Shown here: positions 9,633 through 17,860 of the stretch, in pieces | How positions within the stretch are numbered: the first letter of the stretch is position 1 | Layout: every line of letters begins with the position of its first letter | Assembly (NCBI GenBank): GCA_004296775.1 | Contig: RHGE01000034.1 | Span: 31,312 to 95,311 of the forward strand | Source of the DNA: Marinilabiliaceae bacterium JC017 | GTDB taxonomy: Bacteria > Bacteroidota > Bacteroidia > Bacteroidales > Marinilabiliaceae | Length of the DNA: 64,000 bases | Reading direction: 5' to 3' | The notes under the pieces: model-generated | What the model was told of the DNA's origin: nothing | Databases searched by the model: none | What the model saw: the letters and a program-made list of their open reading frames with translations, nothing else | Translations under genes and position numbers: made by a program

Positions 9633-10763
9633 ATGAAAATTGTATATCTGGCTAATTCATATATTCCGAGCCGTCAAGCAAATAGTATTCATGTCATGAA
9701 GATGTGTCAGGCTCTGGCCCTTAATGGGCATGAAGTTGTTCTGGTTACCTTTGATGCGCCTGATAATGAAGAAAAAGGTGTTGGTGATATTTTCTCTTAT
9801 TATGGAGTCAAACCTGTATTTGAAATTCGCAAATTGCGTTTACAAAAATGGTTAAAGGGTAAAAATCATATTTTTGCCTTGGAAGCTATTCGACTGGCGA
9901 AATTGCTTCGTCCTGATATTGTATATACCCGATGTGAATTACCTGGTCTTTATTTATCTTACACCCGAATGCCATTTATTCTGGAAGCACATAAGCCTTT
10001 TGTTGGACAATCCAGGATGCTGAAACCTTTCTTTAAACGAATATTCAAGGCGAAAAACCTGTTACGGTTTATAACAATTTCTAAAGCTTTGGAGGGTATG
10101 TTTGTTTCCCAGGTGGAGTTCAATGGCTGTGACTTGCTGGTTTTACATGATGCGGCTGATGAATCAAATGAAAATAATTTGGGTTTTGAAGATCAGGCCT
10201 GGCCGGGAAAAGAAGGTGTGATGCAAGTTGGTTATTTCGGTCATTTATATAAAGGGCGCGGGATTGAGCAGATTCTGGCTGCGTCTGCTCAACTACAAGA
10301 TGTCGATTTTCATATCGTAGGAGGGCGTCAGAGAGATATTGATATGTGGAAGGCTCAGATTGGCATGCAAGATAACTTGTTTTTTCATGGTTTTGTTTTG
10401 CCTGCACACGTAGAAAAATACCGGCATCAGTGTGATGTCTTGTTGGCGCCCTATCAGAAAGAAGTGTGGGTGGCTGATAAAGGACATGAGTCGTCTAAAT
10501 ATATGTCTCCATTAAAAATATTTGAATACATGGCAGCTGGAAAGTGCATTATTTGTTCCGATATGCCCGTTTTAAGGGAGGTGTTAAATGAAAACAATGC
10601 CCTGTTGGTAAAACCTGACAATACATCAGCGTGGATTGAAGCACTGAAGAAGTGTAAAGATGAAGAAGTTAGGGGTAAAATAGCTAAGCAAGCTTATCTG
10701 GATTTTAAAACACATTACACCTGGCAAAACAGAGCTCGGCTAGCGCTCAATGGGATTGTTTAA
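9633..10763 (+). CDS. GT4-family glycosyltransferase
   Basis: A 376-residue GT-B fold glycosyltransferase starting 'MKIVYLANSYIPSRQANSIHVMKMC', a GT4-type N-terminal domain with the nucleotide-sugar donor end at 'KYMSPLKIFEYMAAGKCIICSD'. The sequence 'VGYFGHLYKGRGIEQILAA' is the usual interdomain strand. It is monocistronic-looking: a decayed remnant lies upstream, and about 160 bases separate it from the next gene. The donor and acceptor sugars are not predictable from sequence. Adds a residue to the lipid-linked repeat unit in the cytoplasm (inferred from context). Confidence 0.9.
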   Translation: MKIVYLANSYIPSRQANSIHVMKMCQALALNGHEVVLVTFDAPDNEEKGVGDIFSYYGVKPVFEIRKLRLQKWLKGKNHIFALEAIRLAKLLRPDIVYTRCELPGLYLSYTRMPFILEAHKPFVGQSRMLKPFFKRIFKAKNLLRFITISKALEGMFVSQVEFNGCDLLVLHDAADESNENNLGFEDQAWPGKEGVMQVGYFGHLYKGRGIEQILAASAQLQDVDFHIVGGRQRDIDMWKAQIGMQDNLFFHGFVLPAHVEKYRHQCDVLLAPYQKEVWVADKGHESSKYMSPLKIFEYMAAGKCIICSDMPVLREVLNENNALLVKPDNTSAWIEALKKCKDEEVRGKIAKQAYLDFKTHYTWQNRARLALNGIV

Positions 10764-10921
10764 AAGGTTCATATTTCAATTGATTATTGAGTTTTTGACA
10801 TTAGGTATGCAGTTGATTTCTTAGTAATGTTATAGAGTTTTAATTGCTAATAATGCATGATCTATCATGGGTGGAATGATAAATTTTTACTGCCGATTTA
10901 TTTTATCAAATATATTTCAGT

Positions 10922-12556
10922 ATGCAAGCAGGTACATTTCATAAAATCAATATTACATTCACGCCGGAAAAGATCTGTTTTGTCTTGAATGATTGGTTGC
11001 TATCAAACATGCTAATTGAAATAATTGGCGAGTTGCAAAATGAAAATCCCTACATTCGGTTTGAGATTTTTAAAATAGCCGATGACGAGGAGAAGGAGCT
11101 ACCTCAATCGGTTTTATTGTCGCTTCTGAAGCGTTTTGTGTATCCTCTTTTGTATATCGAGAAAAAGCTATCTAATTATTCTCCCCATTATTTAGAAACC
11201 TCATGTGTTAATATAGTCAAGTCATTAGAAAATGTCCGGTTAATGACAGGTTCAAAAACAGATTTATCGAAAAAGGATCAACCGGAAAATGTAGTTATTG
11301 GTCTGGGAGATCGTCAATTGTTTCAATATTTAGAGGGGATGGCGTGTAAAACTATATTGCTTGACGATGAGTTACCCAAAGGTGATATCTTTTGGTTTAT
11401 TACTAAATACCTGTATAATCATCAGCCTTTGAAATTTTATTCCATTGAAGAGGGCTTTTCCCAAAGGGTTATTTGGAATCATTATTTTCAAACCCTGGAG
11501 TATGGCGTGGCTAAAAATATACGATTTTTTAAGTATTCAATTAAAGTGGCGCTTTATACGCTTTCACATACAACACCGCATTTCCAGCAGGACTTACCGG
11601 GGCCAAATAGGCAAGCCGCTGTTGGAAATGTTCTCAAAGCAGGCTTTTTTTTGTTTAAAACCATGGCAGGGAAAGTTGTTAAACGCCTCCTGAAAAAAAT
11701 TTTCAAAGCCAGGTGGGGAATCATTTTGGTACCCCGGAAAGATGATGTGTTTCCGGATGTACGTGCAGGAGAGAATCTTTTTTTGCTGTCAAAAAATCGC
11801 GATGGCTGGGCAGATCCTTTTTTGGTGGATGATGATGAACACACCCATCTTTTCCTGGAAATTCTCGACGGATACTCCCGAAAAGGAAGACTGGCCGTGT
11901 TGACGTTGAATAATGTTAATAATAAGTTACAGGATATTATTCACGAACCATTTCATCTTTCCTATCCGAATGTTATCAAAGCTGATGCAACGTGGTACAT
12001 GATTCCTGAATCGTCTCATAGTAAAGGTGTCAGGCTTTATAAGAGTAATCAATTTCCCTTTCAATGGCAATTTGAAAGGGAGTTGATTCCTGGTATTATG
12101 TGCCTGGATTATACGCCCTTTTTTTATAATCAAAAATGGTGGCATTTCACTATTATAAAATCCCATGAACTGGCTGGATCGTATGACCTGCTCTACCTCT
12201 TTCATTCTAATCATCTATTCAACGATCCGTGGCAGCCGCACCTCCAAAATCCCATCGTAACGGATAGTTCTAAAGCACGAATGGCAGGTCGGATTTACAT
12301 GGAGGACGGTCAAATATATCGACCGTCTCAAAACTGTTTCGATCTTTACGGCGGAGAGATATGGCTCAATAAAATCATCACCTTGAATGAGCAAGTTTAT
12401 GAGGAAGAGACCGTCAAAGTTATCACCCCTCAAACGTTTGGAACATCTATTCGAGGGGTTCATACCTATAATCGTTCCGATGACTTTTATGTTTATGACG
12501 GCATATTCAAATTAGGTTGGAAAGGTACCTTAAAAGGAAAGTGTATGTGTCAATAA
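10922..12556 (+). CDS. GINT1-like protein: degenerate formyltransferase-like N-terminus plus five-bladed propeller domain
   Basis: A 544-residue protein. The second half (from about residue 290) shows the signature of the GINT1 N-terminal-like beta-propeller: 'WADPFLVDDDEHTHLFLE', 'EPFHLSYPNVIKADATWYMI' followed by PESS, 'YTPFFYNQKWWHFTI', and 'YRPSQNCFDLYGGEIWLNKI'. In plants this domain occurs in the glucosamine inositolphosphorylceramide transferase; in bacteria it is frequent in polysaccharide loci. The first ~200 residues begin like a formyltransferase Rossmann strand (KICFVLNDWLLSNMLIEII) but lack an obvious N-H-D catalytic set, so this part looks non-enzymatic or diverged. A role in decorating or binding the glycan is inference. 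It is not a classical glycosyltransferase by sequence. Confidence 0.75.
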   Translation: MQAGTFHKINITFTPEKICFVLNDWLLSNMLIEIIGELQNENPYIRFEIFKIADDEEKELPQSVLLSLLKRFVYPLLYIEKKLSNYSPHYLETSCVNIVKSLENVRLMTGSKTDLSKKDQPENVVIGLGDRQLFQYLEGMACKTILLDDELPKGDIFWFITKYLYNHQPLKFYSIEEGFSQRVIWNHYFQTLEYGVAKNIRFFKYSIKVALYTLSHTTPHFQQDLPGPNRQAAVGNVLKAGFFLFKTMAGKVVKRLLKKIFKARWGIILVPRKDDVFPDVRAGENLFLLSKNRDGWADPFLVDDDEHTHLFLEILDGYSRKGRLAVLTLNNVNNKLQDIIHEPFHLSYPNVIKADATWYMIPESSHSKGVRLYKSNQFPFQWQFERELIPGIMCLDYTPFFYNQKWWHFTIIKSHELAGSYDLLYLFHSNHLFNDPWQPHLQNPIVTDSSKARMAGRIYMEDGQIYRPSQNCFDLYGGEIWLNKIITLNEQVYEEETVKVITPQTFGTSIRGVHTYNRSDDFYVYDGIFKLGWKGTLKGKCMCQ

Positions 12557-12950
12557 GTATTTCAGAGCTTTGAAGTCTTGCCTCGACAGAGGCTCGCTGC
12601 AGGGCTGTTTGTTATTACTCTTCGTTTTGCCAATCAGTAAATTCAAGTTCGCGTTGGGGGTATCTTCTTCAATCCCTAGGCAGAGAAATTACACATAGTT
12701 ACCAGAAGTTTTGAGAAGAAATTAAGTCTCTCAATGAAATAATTCCAATTTCCTGAGATTGCATTTAGCTATCTTGAGTGTAGATTACGACAACGTAGAG
12801 ATACGTCCCGGATACCTCAAGGTGTAATAATGGCAGGTGAAGATGTGATTATGATACCCAGATGAAATCAAATTGATCCCGATGAGGATCAGAGATTATT
12901 TTAATACGAGACATTGTGCTGCTATGTGTATAAGGTAAAAATATTGGGAT
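12557..12950. other. Intergenic stretch carrying a diverged dispersed repeat (family A)
   Basis: Bases about 12576-12682 match the dispersed repeat copies at 30657 and 39615 (shared blocks: GAGGCTCGC, GGGCT, CTCTTCG/CTCCTCG, GCGTTGGGGGTATC, CAATCCCT). This is the most diverged copy. No gene is seen in the remaining bases. The spacer marks the switch from the + strand genes to an inverted pair of glycosyltransferases. Confidence 0.5.
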
Positions 12951-14069
12951 TTAGTTTTTCAATAAACTGGCATATAAGTTTACATACTCTTTAGCAATCT
13001 TATCCCAGGTGTAATGGTTTTTAATATGTTTTAATGCATTTTCAGCCTTTAGATTAAGTATTTTGTGATTGTTAAGTGTTGTTTGAATCTTATCTGCCAG
13101 ATCGGCGGCATCCTTATTTCTAAAGTAAGTAACATGATTATCATTAAAAACCTCTTTGTTCTCTTTGATGTCGCTACAGATAATTGGCGTTAGTGTAGTT
13201 GCTGCTTCCAGTAGCATGATGGACATACCTTCTGTCTCTGATGGAAACACAAATAGCCGGGAATGTTTAATCAGGGAAAGTAACAGAGGTAATTCTCCTA
13301 TATATCCAGGGTAAATAACTTGTAGATGTGCAAATTTGATTTTAAGTTCCTGAATGTAACTAGAGGCATGCTTTAAATCTCCTGCAACTAAAATATTTCC
13401 CTGATAATTTAGTTGGGATAATGCTTCAAACATGGTATGCAATCCTTTTGTTTTCATGATTCGTCGGGCTGCAAAAAAGATATAGTTTCCTGGGTTCAGA
13501 TTTAAGTGGGCCAGATACTTTTCCGCTTTTTTGTCATTGTATACCGGTGATATGGATATGCCATTAGGAATGTACTTTACTTTTCTGCCATACTCAGATT
13601 CGTATGTCTCAGTTAAAGGCTTTGAAATACTTGTTAGCGTGGCGTTGGAACGAATATAGATTTGTTCTGATAATTTAAAAAACTTTTTTTCCAGTAAGCT
13701 CCATTTGTCCCTCATGTAAGGTGATTCGTGTGAAGTGGCAATGATTTTGGCTTTTTTATAAAACCATGGGATAAAGAGACAAGCATCAATTTTGTGAACA
13801 TGGATGATGTCTGGTTTGCAAAATAATAGTAAATAAAATGCACTTTGCAGGAAGTAGAAGAAGGCGCCAATACTTCCCTTGAAAATAGGATAAAATTCAA
13901 TGACTTTAACTCCATTAATGTGTTGTTGAGAAAGACGGGTTTTATAACAGAATATGGTAATATCGAATTCATCTTTCATTTGTCGGATTAGGTTTTCTGC
14001 AACTCTACTGGTTCCTCCTTTTGAAGGGAAATATTTGATTCCAAAAAATAATAGTTTGATTTTCCCCAT
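12951..14069 (-). CDS. GT4-family glycosyltransferase (inverted pair, distal)
   Basis: A 372-residue GT-B fold transferase. The start is 'MGKIKLLFFGIKYFPSKGGT' followed by SRVAENL; the glycine-rich acceptor-side loop and 'PDIIHVHKIDA' are typical of GT4. The interdomain strand is 'FFAARRIMKTKGLHTMFEAL'. The donor-binding element is 'FPSETEGMSIMLLEAATT' with both glutamates present. It is read on the minus strand, 6 bases downstream of the other inverted transferase, forming a two-gene operon opposed to the rest of the locus. Confidence 0.9.
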   Translation of the reverse strand: MGKIKLLFFGIKYFPSKGGTSRVAENLIRQMKDEFDITIFCYKTRLSQQHINGVKVIEFYPIFKGSIGAFFYFLQSAFYLLLFCKPDIIHVHKIDACLFIPWFYKKAKIIATSHESPYMRDKWSLLEKKFFKLSEQIYIRSNATLTSISKPLTETYESEYGRKVKYIPNGISISPVYNDKKAEKYLAHLNLNPGNYIFFAARRIMKTKGLHTMFEALSQLNYQGNILVAGDLKHASSYIQELKIKFAHLQVIYPGYIGELPLLLSLIKHSRLFVFPSETEGMSIMLLEAATTLTPIICSDIKENKEVFNDNHVTYFRNKDAADLADKIQTTLNNHKILNLKAENALKHIKNHYTWDKIAKEYVNLYASLLKN

Positions 14070-14075
14070 GATTAT

Positions 14076-15155
14076 TTATTTAAGATGATTGTTGATGAGT
14101 GTGAGATATTTTTTTTCGAATTGTTCTGATGAGTAATTCTGATTAAGATGTTGATTTCCTTTTGTGCCAAAGGCGATTCTTGTTTTTTCGTTCCGAATTA
14201 ATAATTTCAATGCTTCAGCGACCTCAATCGGCTTGCCGGGATTAATGATAAAACCATTTGTTTGATCTAGCACTAAATGGGCATTATCCCCAACGTTGGT
14301 TGCTACAACCGGCAAACTATAGTTTAACGCTTCCATTATTACATTGGATAATCCTTCAAATATAGAGGTGCATAAAAAGATATCGGCATTTTTGTAATAT
14401 TTTTCAATGTTTTTAGGTTTAATGATAATCGAGATATTGCTTTTAAGTTGGTGGTTGTGTATCTGTTTTTTAATTTCTTGTTCAAGCGGGCCATATCCAA
14501 TAATATAATAGTGAAAGGAGCTAGGGTCATTTAATTCTTTATATAAATGCTCAATGCCCCGGATGGCTGTATTATAGTCCTTGGCTTCAACAAATCGCCC
14601 AATGGATATGATATTTACGGGTTTATGTGCGGGTCTTTTTAATTGAGGGAAAGGGGATTCTAAACAGTTGGCGATGACATGAGACTTTTGGGGATTAAAG
14701 CCTTTTTTTAAAAAAGCATTCCTTCCAGCATGATTATTGAAAATGGTTCCTTTGTGGAAATATTGATGAAGGAGCTTAAGTGTTATGTATTTGTGAAAAG
14801 GTAGTAAGCTGCTTCTAATACCACCAAATACGTTAGCCGAATGGATTCCTAATGTAGCTGCAGAAGCAATCAGGTTGTCACTTGTTAAATATGCGAAAAC
14901 AAGTCGAATGTTATTTTCTTTAATGCAGGATCGTATGAACTGAACCTTTTGGAAAATATTTCCATCAAGAGTTACAACGTTTAAGCGTTTTCTATCAAGT
15001 AGTTTTTCATTGCGGGTATCTATGATGTTATACTGTAAGAAAAGATAGGTTCTAAAATGTTTTGCAAGTGTATTAGCAAGTAGAATGCTTTGTTTTTCAG
15101 CTCCTCCAATCGAGAGCGTTCGGATCATGATTGCTATGGCTGTTTGATTCTTCAT
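14076..15155 (-). CDS. GT4-family glycosyltransferase (inverted pair, proximal)
   Basis: A 359-residue GT-B fold transferase with the classic GT4 beginning 'MIRTLSIGGAEKQSILLANT'; the annotated start is nine codons upstream (MKNQTAIAI), and the internal Met is an alternative start. 'ISIGRFVEAKDYNTAIRGI' marks the interdomain region, and 'CTSIFEGLSNVIMEALNYSL' followed by PVVAT the donor-binding EX7E site. It is divergent from the SGNH-like lipoprotein gene, with about 160 bases between the two starts, which must hold both promoters. It heads the inverted two-gene unit. Confidence 0.9.
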   Translation of the reverse strand: MKNQTAIAIMIRTLSIGGAEKQSILLANTLAKHFRTYLFLQYNIIDTRNEKLLDRKRLNVVTLDGNIFQKVQFIRSCIKENNIRLVFAYLTSDNLIASAATLGIHSANVFGGIRSSLLPFHKYITLKLLHQYFHKGTIFNNHAGRNAFLKKGFNPQKSHVIANCLESPFPQLKRPAHKPVNIISIGRFVEAKDYNTAIRGIEHLYKELNDPSSFHYYIIGYGPLEQEIKKQIHNHQLKSNISIIIKPKNIEKYYKNADIFLCTSIFEGLSNVIMEALNYSLPVVATNVGDNAHLVLDQTNGFIINPGKPIEVAEALKLLIRNEKTRIAFGTKGNQHLNQNYSSEQFEKKYLTLINNHLK

Positions 15156-15317
15156 AACTCCATGGGTTTTGCTCTTCTTAAGCTAATACATAGAATATTA
15201 AAATCATTTTTTTTTTGACCTTCATCAAAAGAAAAATGGTAAATCATCCTTTTTTTTGTATGTTTTGTAAGCATAAGTTGTTCGCTTGGAATGGGTTTTA
15301 TAAAAAAAACTGAAGTC

Positions 15318-16145
15318 ATGAGAAAGGTATTTTTTTTATTATTGGTTTTCGGGATAGTGGTATTGATGATTTCATGCAATAAAAAAAATAGGATTATGAA
15401 CAATACTGACAAAAACACATCTATCGCATTTTTGCATCACAGTACCGGAAAATCAATCTGGCAAGGTGGAAATTCTTATTTGGTGAAGATAAAAGGAAAG
15501 TTAGGTGCGTCCTCTGCAGTAGAAAAGTGGTTTTCAAAATACAATCGAAAAAATGGGGTTAATTATCAAATCAGAGAGATAGTTTTTCCAAAGAAAGATC
15601 CTTATGGTTGGAAAAACTATCCTTTTGATTATTACAATATCTGGGTTAAAAATGGGGACGAGCTCTATTATAAGGAGGAGCCCACATTGAAAACGTTGAC
15701 AATAGATTCGGATGTAATCATTTTCAAACATTGTTTTCCGGTGAGTAGACTATCTGACGAAAAAGAAGGAGATATCAATTCGGATCGAAAGACAATTACT
15801 AATTACAAACTTCAGTATGAGGCTTTATATGCAGAATTTCAGAAATATCCGAATGTTAAGTTTATCGTATGGACTCCGGCTGCGTTAACAGAATCCAAGA
15901 CAACCGTAGAGCAGGCCGGATTAACACGTCAATTTTCAAATTGGGTGAAAGAAAAGTGGGATAAACCAGGAGATAATGTTTTTGTGTGGGACTTTTTTGA
16001 GTTAGAAACAGAAGGGGGACTTTATCTCAAAGAGGAATATGCTGTTAATAGCAAGGATTCTCATCCTAATGATTCCTTTGCCCGGAAAACATATCCACGA
16101 TTCTGTCAATATATTGTTGATGTAATCGAAAATAGGGTCGAATAA
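15318..16145 (+). CDS. Lipoprotein with SGNH/GDSL-like hydrolase features
   Basis: The start at 15318 (MRKVFFLLLVF) is chosen because it opens a lipoprotein signal ending in 'LMISCNKK'; an upstream in-frame ATG at 15291 adds nine residues. The mature protein begins 'IAFLHHSTGKSIWQGG', a pattern seen in a Bacteroidota family of SGNH-fold proteins where the Ser of block I is altered or lies in 'HHSTG'. It also has 'IIFKHCFPVSRL' and ends with a 'DSHPND' block, which resembles the catalytic D-x-x-H of SGNH hydrolases. About 275 residues. It could deacetylate or otherwise trim the polysaccharide at the cell surface; the function is inferred. It is followed 16 bases later by the fusion gene. Confidence 0.6.
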   Translation: MRKVFFLLLVFGIVVLMISCNKKNRIMNNTDKNTSIAFLHHSTGKSIWQGGNSYLVKIKGKLGASSAVEKWFSKYNRKNGVNYQIREIVFPKKDPYGWKNYPFDYYNIWVKNGDELYYKEEPTLKTLTIDSDVIIFKHCFPVSRLSDEKEGDINSDRKTITNYKLQYEALYAEFQKYPNVKFIVWTPAALTESKTTVEQAGLTRQFSNWVKEKWDKPGDNVFVWDFFELETEGGLYLKEEYAVNSKDSHPNDSFARKTYPRFCQYIVDVIENRVE

Positions 16146-16161
16146 ATAGATACCATAGATT

Positions 16162-17820
16162 ATGCAAAAGATTCTAAATTTGATATTTAGGATATTAAAC
16201 AGGTTAGTGTGGGGGAGGTTAAGGATTAGATTGTTAAGGCTTATGGGAGTTGAGGTGGGAAGGAACTGTTTAATATTCAATGCTGATTTTTCCACCGAGC
16301 CCTTCCTGGTGCAATTGGGAAACCATGTTACTGTCTCACATGGGGTAAAGTTTATTACGCATGATGGGGGCGTTTGGATATTTCGGGAAGAACATCCAGA
16401 ACTTGATATTTTTGGTGCAATTAAGATCGGAGATAATACTTGTATTGGAATGAATGCAATAATTCTTCCAAATACGGAAGTTGGAGAGAATTGCATTATT
16501 GGGGCAGGAGCAGTTGTTAAAGGTCGGTTTTCTGATAATTCCCTCATATTTGGTAATCCGGCAAAAGTAATATTGAGCACAACGCTACAAAAGAAGCTTT
16601 ATTTAATGAGTCCTAATCGGATAGACACTAAAAATTTGGGTTACAAAAGTAAGCGTAATGCAATAATTGAACATTATAAAAGTAGGAATAGGAGGGATTA
16701 TAGAACGAAGAGGTTGCAGTCAGAAATGAGGATTTTATTAGTTGCAGACAACCTTGTTGCTGGAGGTCGTGAACGAAGGCTTATGGAATTTGTAAAATAT
16801 CTGATAGAATTAAAATACAAAATATCATTGGTGATTCTTAAAGATTCTATTCATTATCAGGAAATTTTAAATCTTCCAATAAACTTCTATGTGCTAAGGA
16901 GAAAAATTAAAAAAGATCCTACTGTTTTTTTTCAATTATTTAGAATATTCAAAGATTTTAAACCTGATGTCGTACACTCCTGGGGCGGGATGGCATCCAT
17001 CTATTCGCTCCCTTTATCGAAGATGTGTAAGAAGCCATTTGTTAATGGAATGATATCGAATTCACATTGTAATTTTTTATCTAAGTTGTGGTTCAGATCT
17101 AGGCTTACTTTTCCTTTTTCCGATGTCGTTGTTTCTAATTCTCATATCGGATTAAAAGCTTATAAAGCAAATCATAATAAAGGAATGGTTGTTCCGAACG
17201 GATTTAATTTTTCCAGATTGAATGATGTGCCAGAAAAAAGGGACGTGCTGGCAGAAATCAATTTAGAAATTCCAAATTCTTCAATTCTTGTAGGTATGGT
17301 GGCTGCTATTGATAATAGGAAGGATTTTGCTTGCTTTGTGCTTGCAGGTCTTGAGCTTATGAAGAAAGGGAAAGATGTTTATTTTATTATTGTAGGGGAT
17401 GGACCAGATCGAAGGATGTTAGAAAGTATGATTTCGGCGACGTATGCAGATCGGTTTGTATTTACTGGCAGAAAGGAGGGGGTGGAACGATTTGTGAAAC
17501 TTTTTGATATCGGAGTATTGGCCACTTTTGGAGAAGGTATTTCAAATTCCATTATGGAATATATGGCTTTTGAAAAACCTGTGGTAGCTACTGATGTTCC
17601 TGGAAACAGGGAGATTGTAGATGATGGAGTTACTGGTTTTTTAGTGCCAGTGCGTGATTATGTAGTACTAGCCAATAAAATTGAATACTTGATAGATCAT
17701 CCCCTGGAGGCAAAGGAATTTGGGAAGCGTGGAAAAAAGATTATTCAGGATAAGTTTTCGATAGAAAAAATGACCAATCAATATCTGGGTATTTATGAAG
17801 AAATACTTTTGCGTAATTAA
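16162..17820 (+). CDS. Fusion protein: hexapeptide acyltransferase + GT4 glycosyltransferase
   Basis: A single 552-residue frame joins two enzymes. Residues about 30-145 form a left-handed beta-helix acetyltransferase of the WbbJ/LacA type: 'VEVGRNCLIF', 'LGNHVTVSHGVKFITHDGG', 'IKIGDNTCIGMNAIILPNT', 'VGENCIIGAGAVVKG', 'IFGNPAKVI'. After a basic linker, a GT4 domain begins at about residue 189 with 'MRILLVADNLVAGGRERRLM' and carries 'FGEGISNSIMEYMAFEKPVV' for donor binding. The linker Met (16726) would be a normal GT4 start, but there is no stop or frame change before it, so the fusion is real in this sequence. It suggests coupled sugar transfer and O-/N-acetylation of the repeat unit. Confidence 0.88.
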   Translation: MQKILNLIFRILNRLVWGRLRIRLLRLMGVEVGRNCLIFNADFSTEPFLVQLGNHVTVSHGVKFITHDGGVWIFREEHPELDIFGAIKIGDNTCIGMNAIILPNTEVGENCIIGAGAVVKGRFSDNSLIFGNPAKVILSTTLQKKLYLMSPNRIDTKNLGYKSKRNAIIEHYKSRNRRDYRTKRLQSEMRILLVADNLVAGGRERRLMEFVKYLIELKYKISLVILKDSIHYQEILNLPINFYVLRRKIKKDPTVFFQLFRIFKDFKPDVVHSWGGMASIYSLPLSKMCKKPFVNGMISNSHCNFLSKLWFRSRLTFPFSDVVVSNSHIGLKAYKANHNKGMVVPNGFNFSRLNDVPEKRDVLAEINLEIPNSSILVGMVAAIDNRKDFACFVLAGLELMKKGKDVYFIIVGDGPDRRMLESMISATYADRFVFTGRKEGVERFVKLFDIGVLATFGEGISNSIMEYMAFEKPVVATDVPGNREIVDDGVTGFLVPVRDYVVLANKIEYLIDHPLEAKEFGKRGKKIIQDKFSIEKMTNQYLGIYEEILLRN

Positions 17821-17860
17821 AGGTTATTCGAAGCAATTGTAATGTATTAATACTTCTATC

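Noticed and set aside
15152..15418. 88-codon minus-strand open frame
   Set aside because: It is hydrophobic only because it lies antisense to the lipoprotein signal peptide region of the SGNH-like gene, and it covers the divergent promoter spacer.
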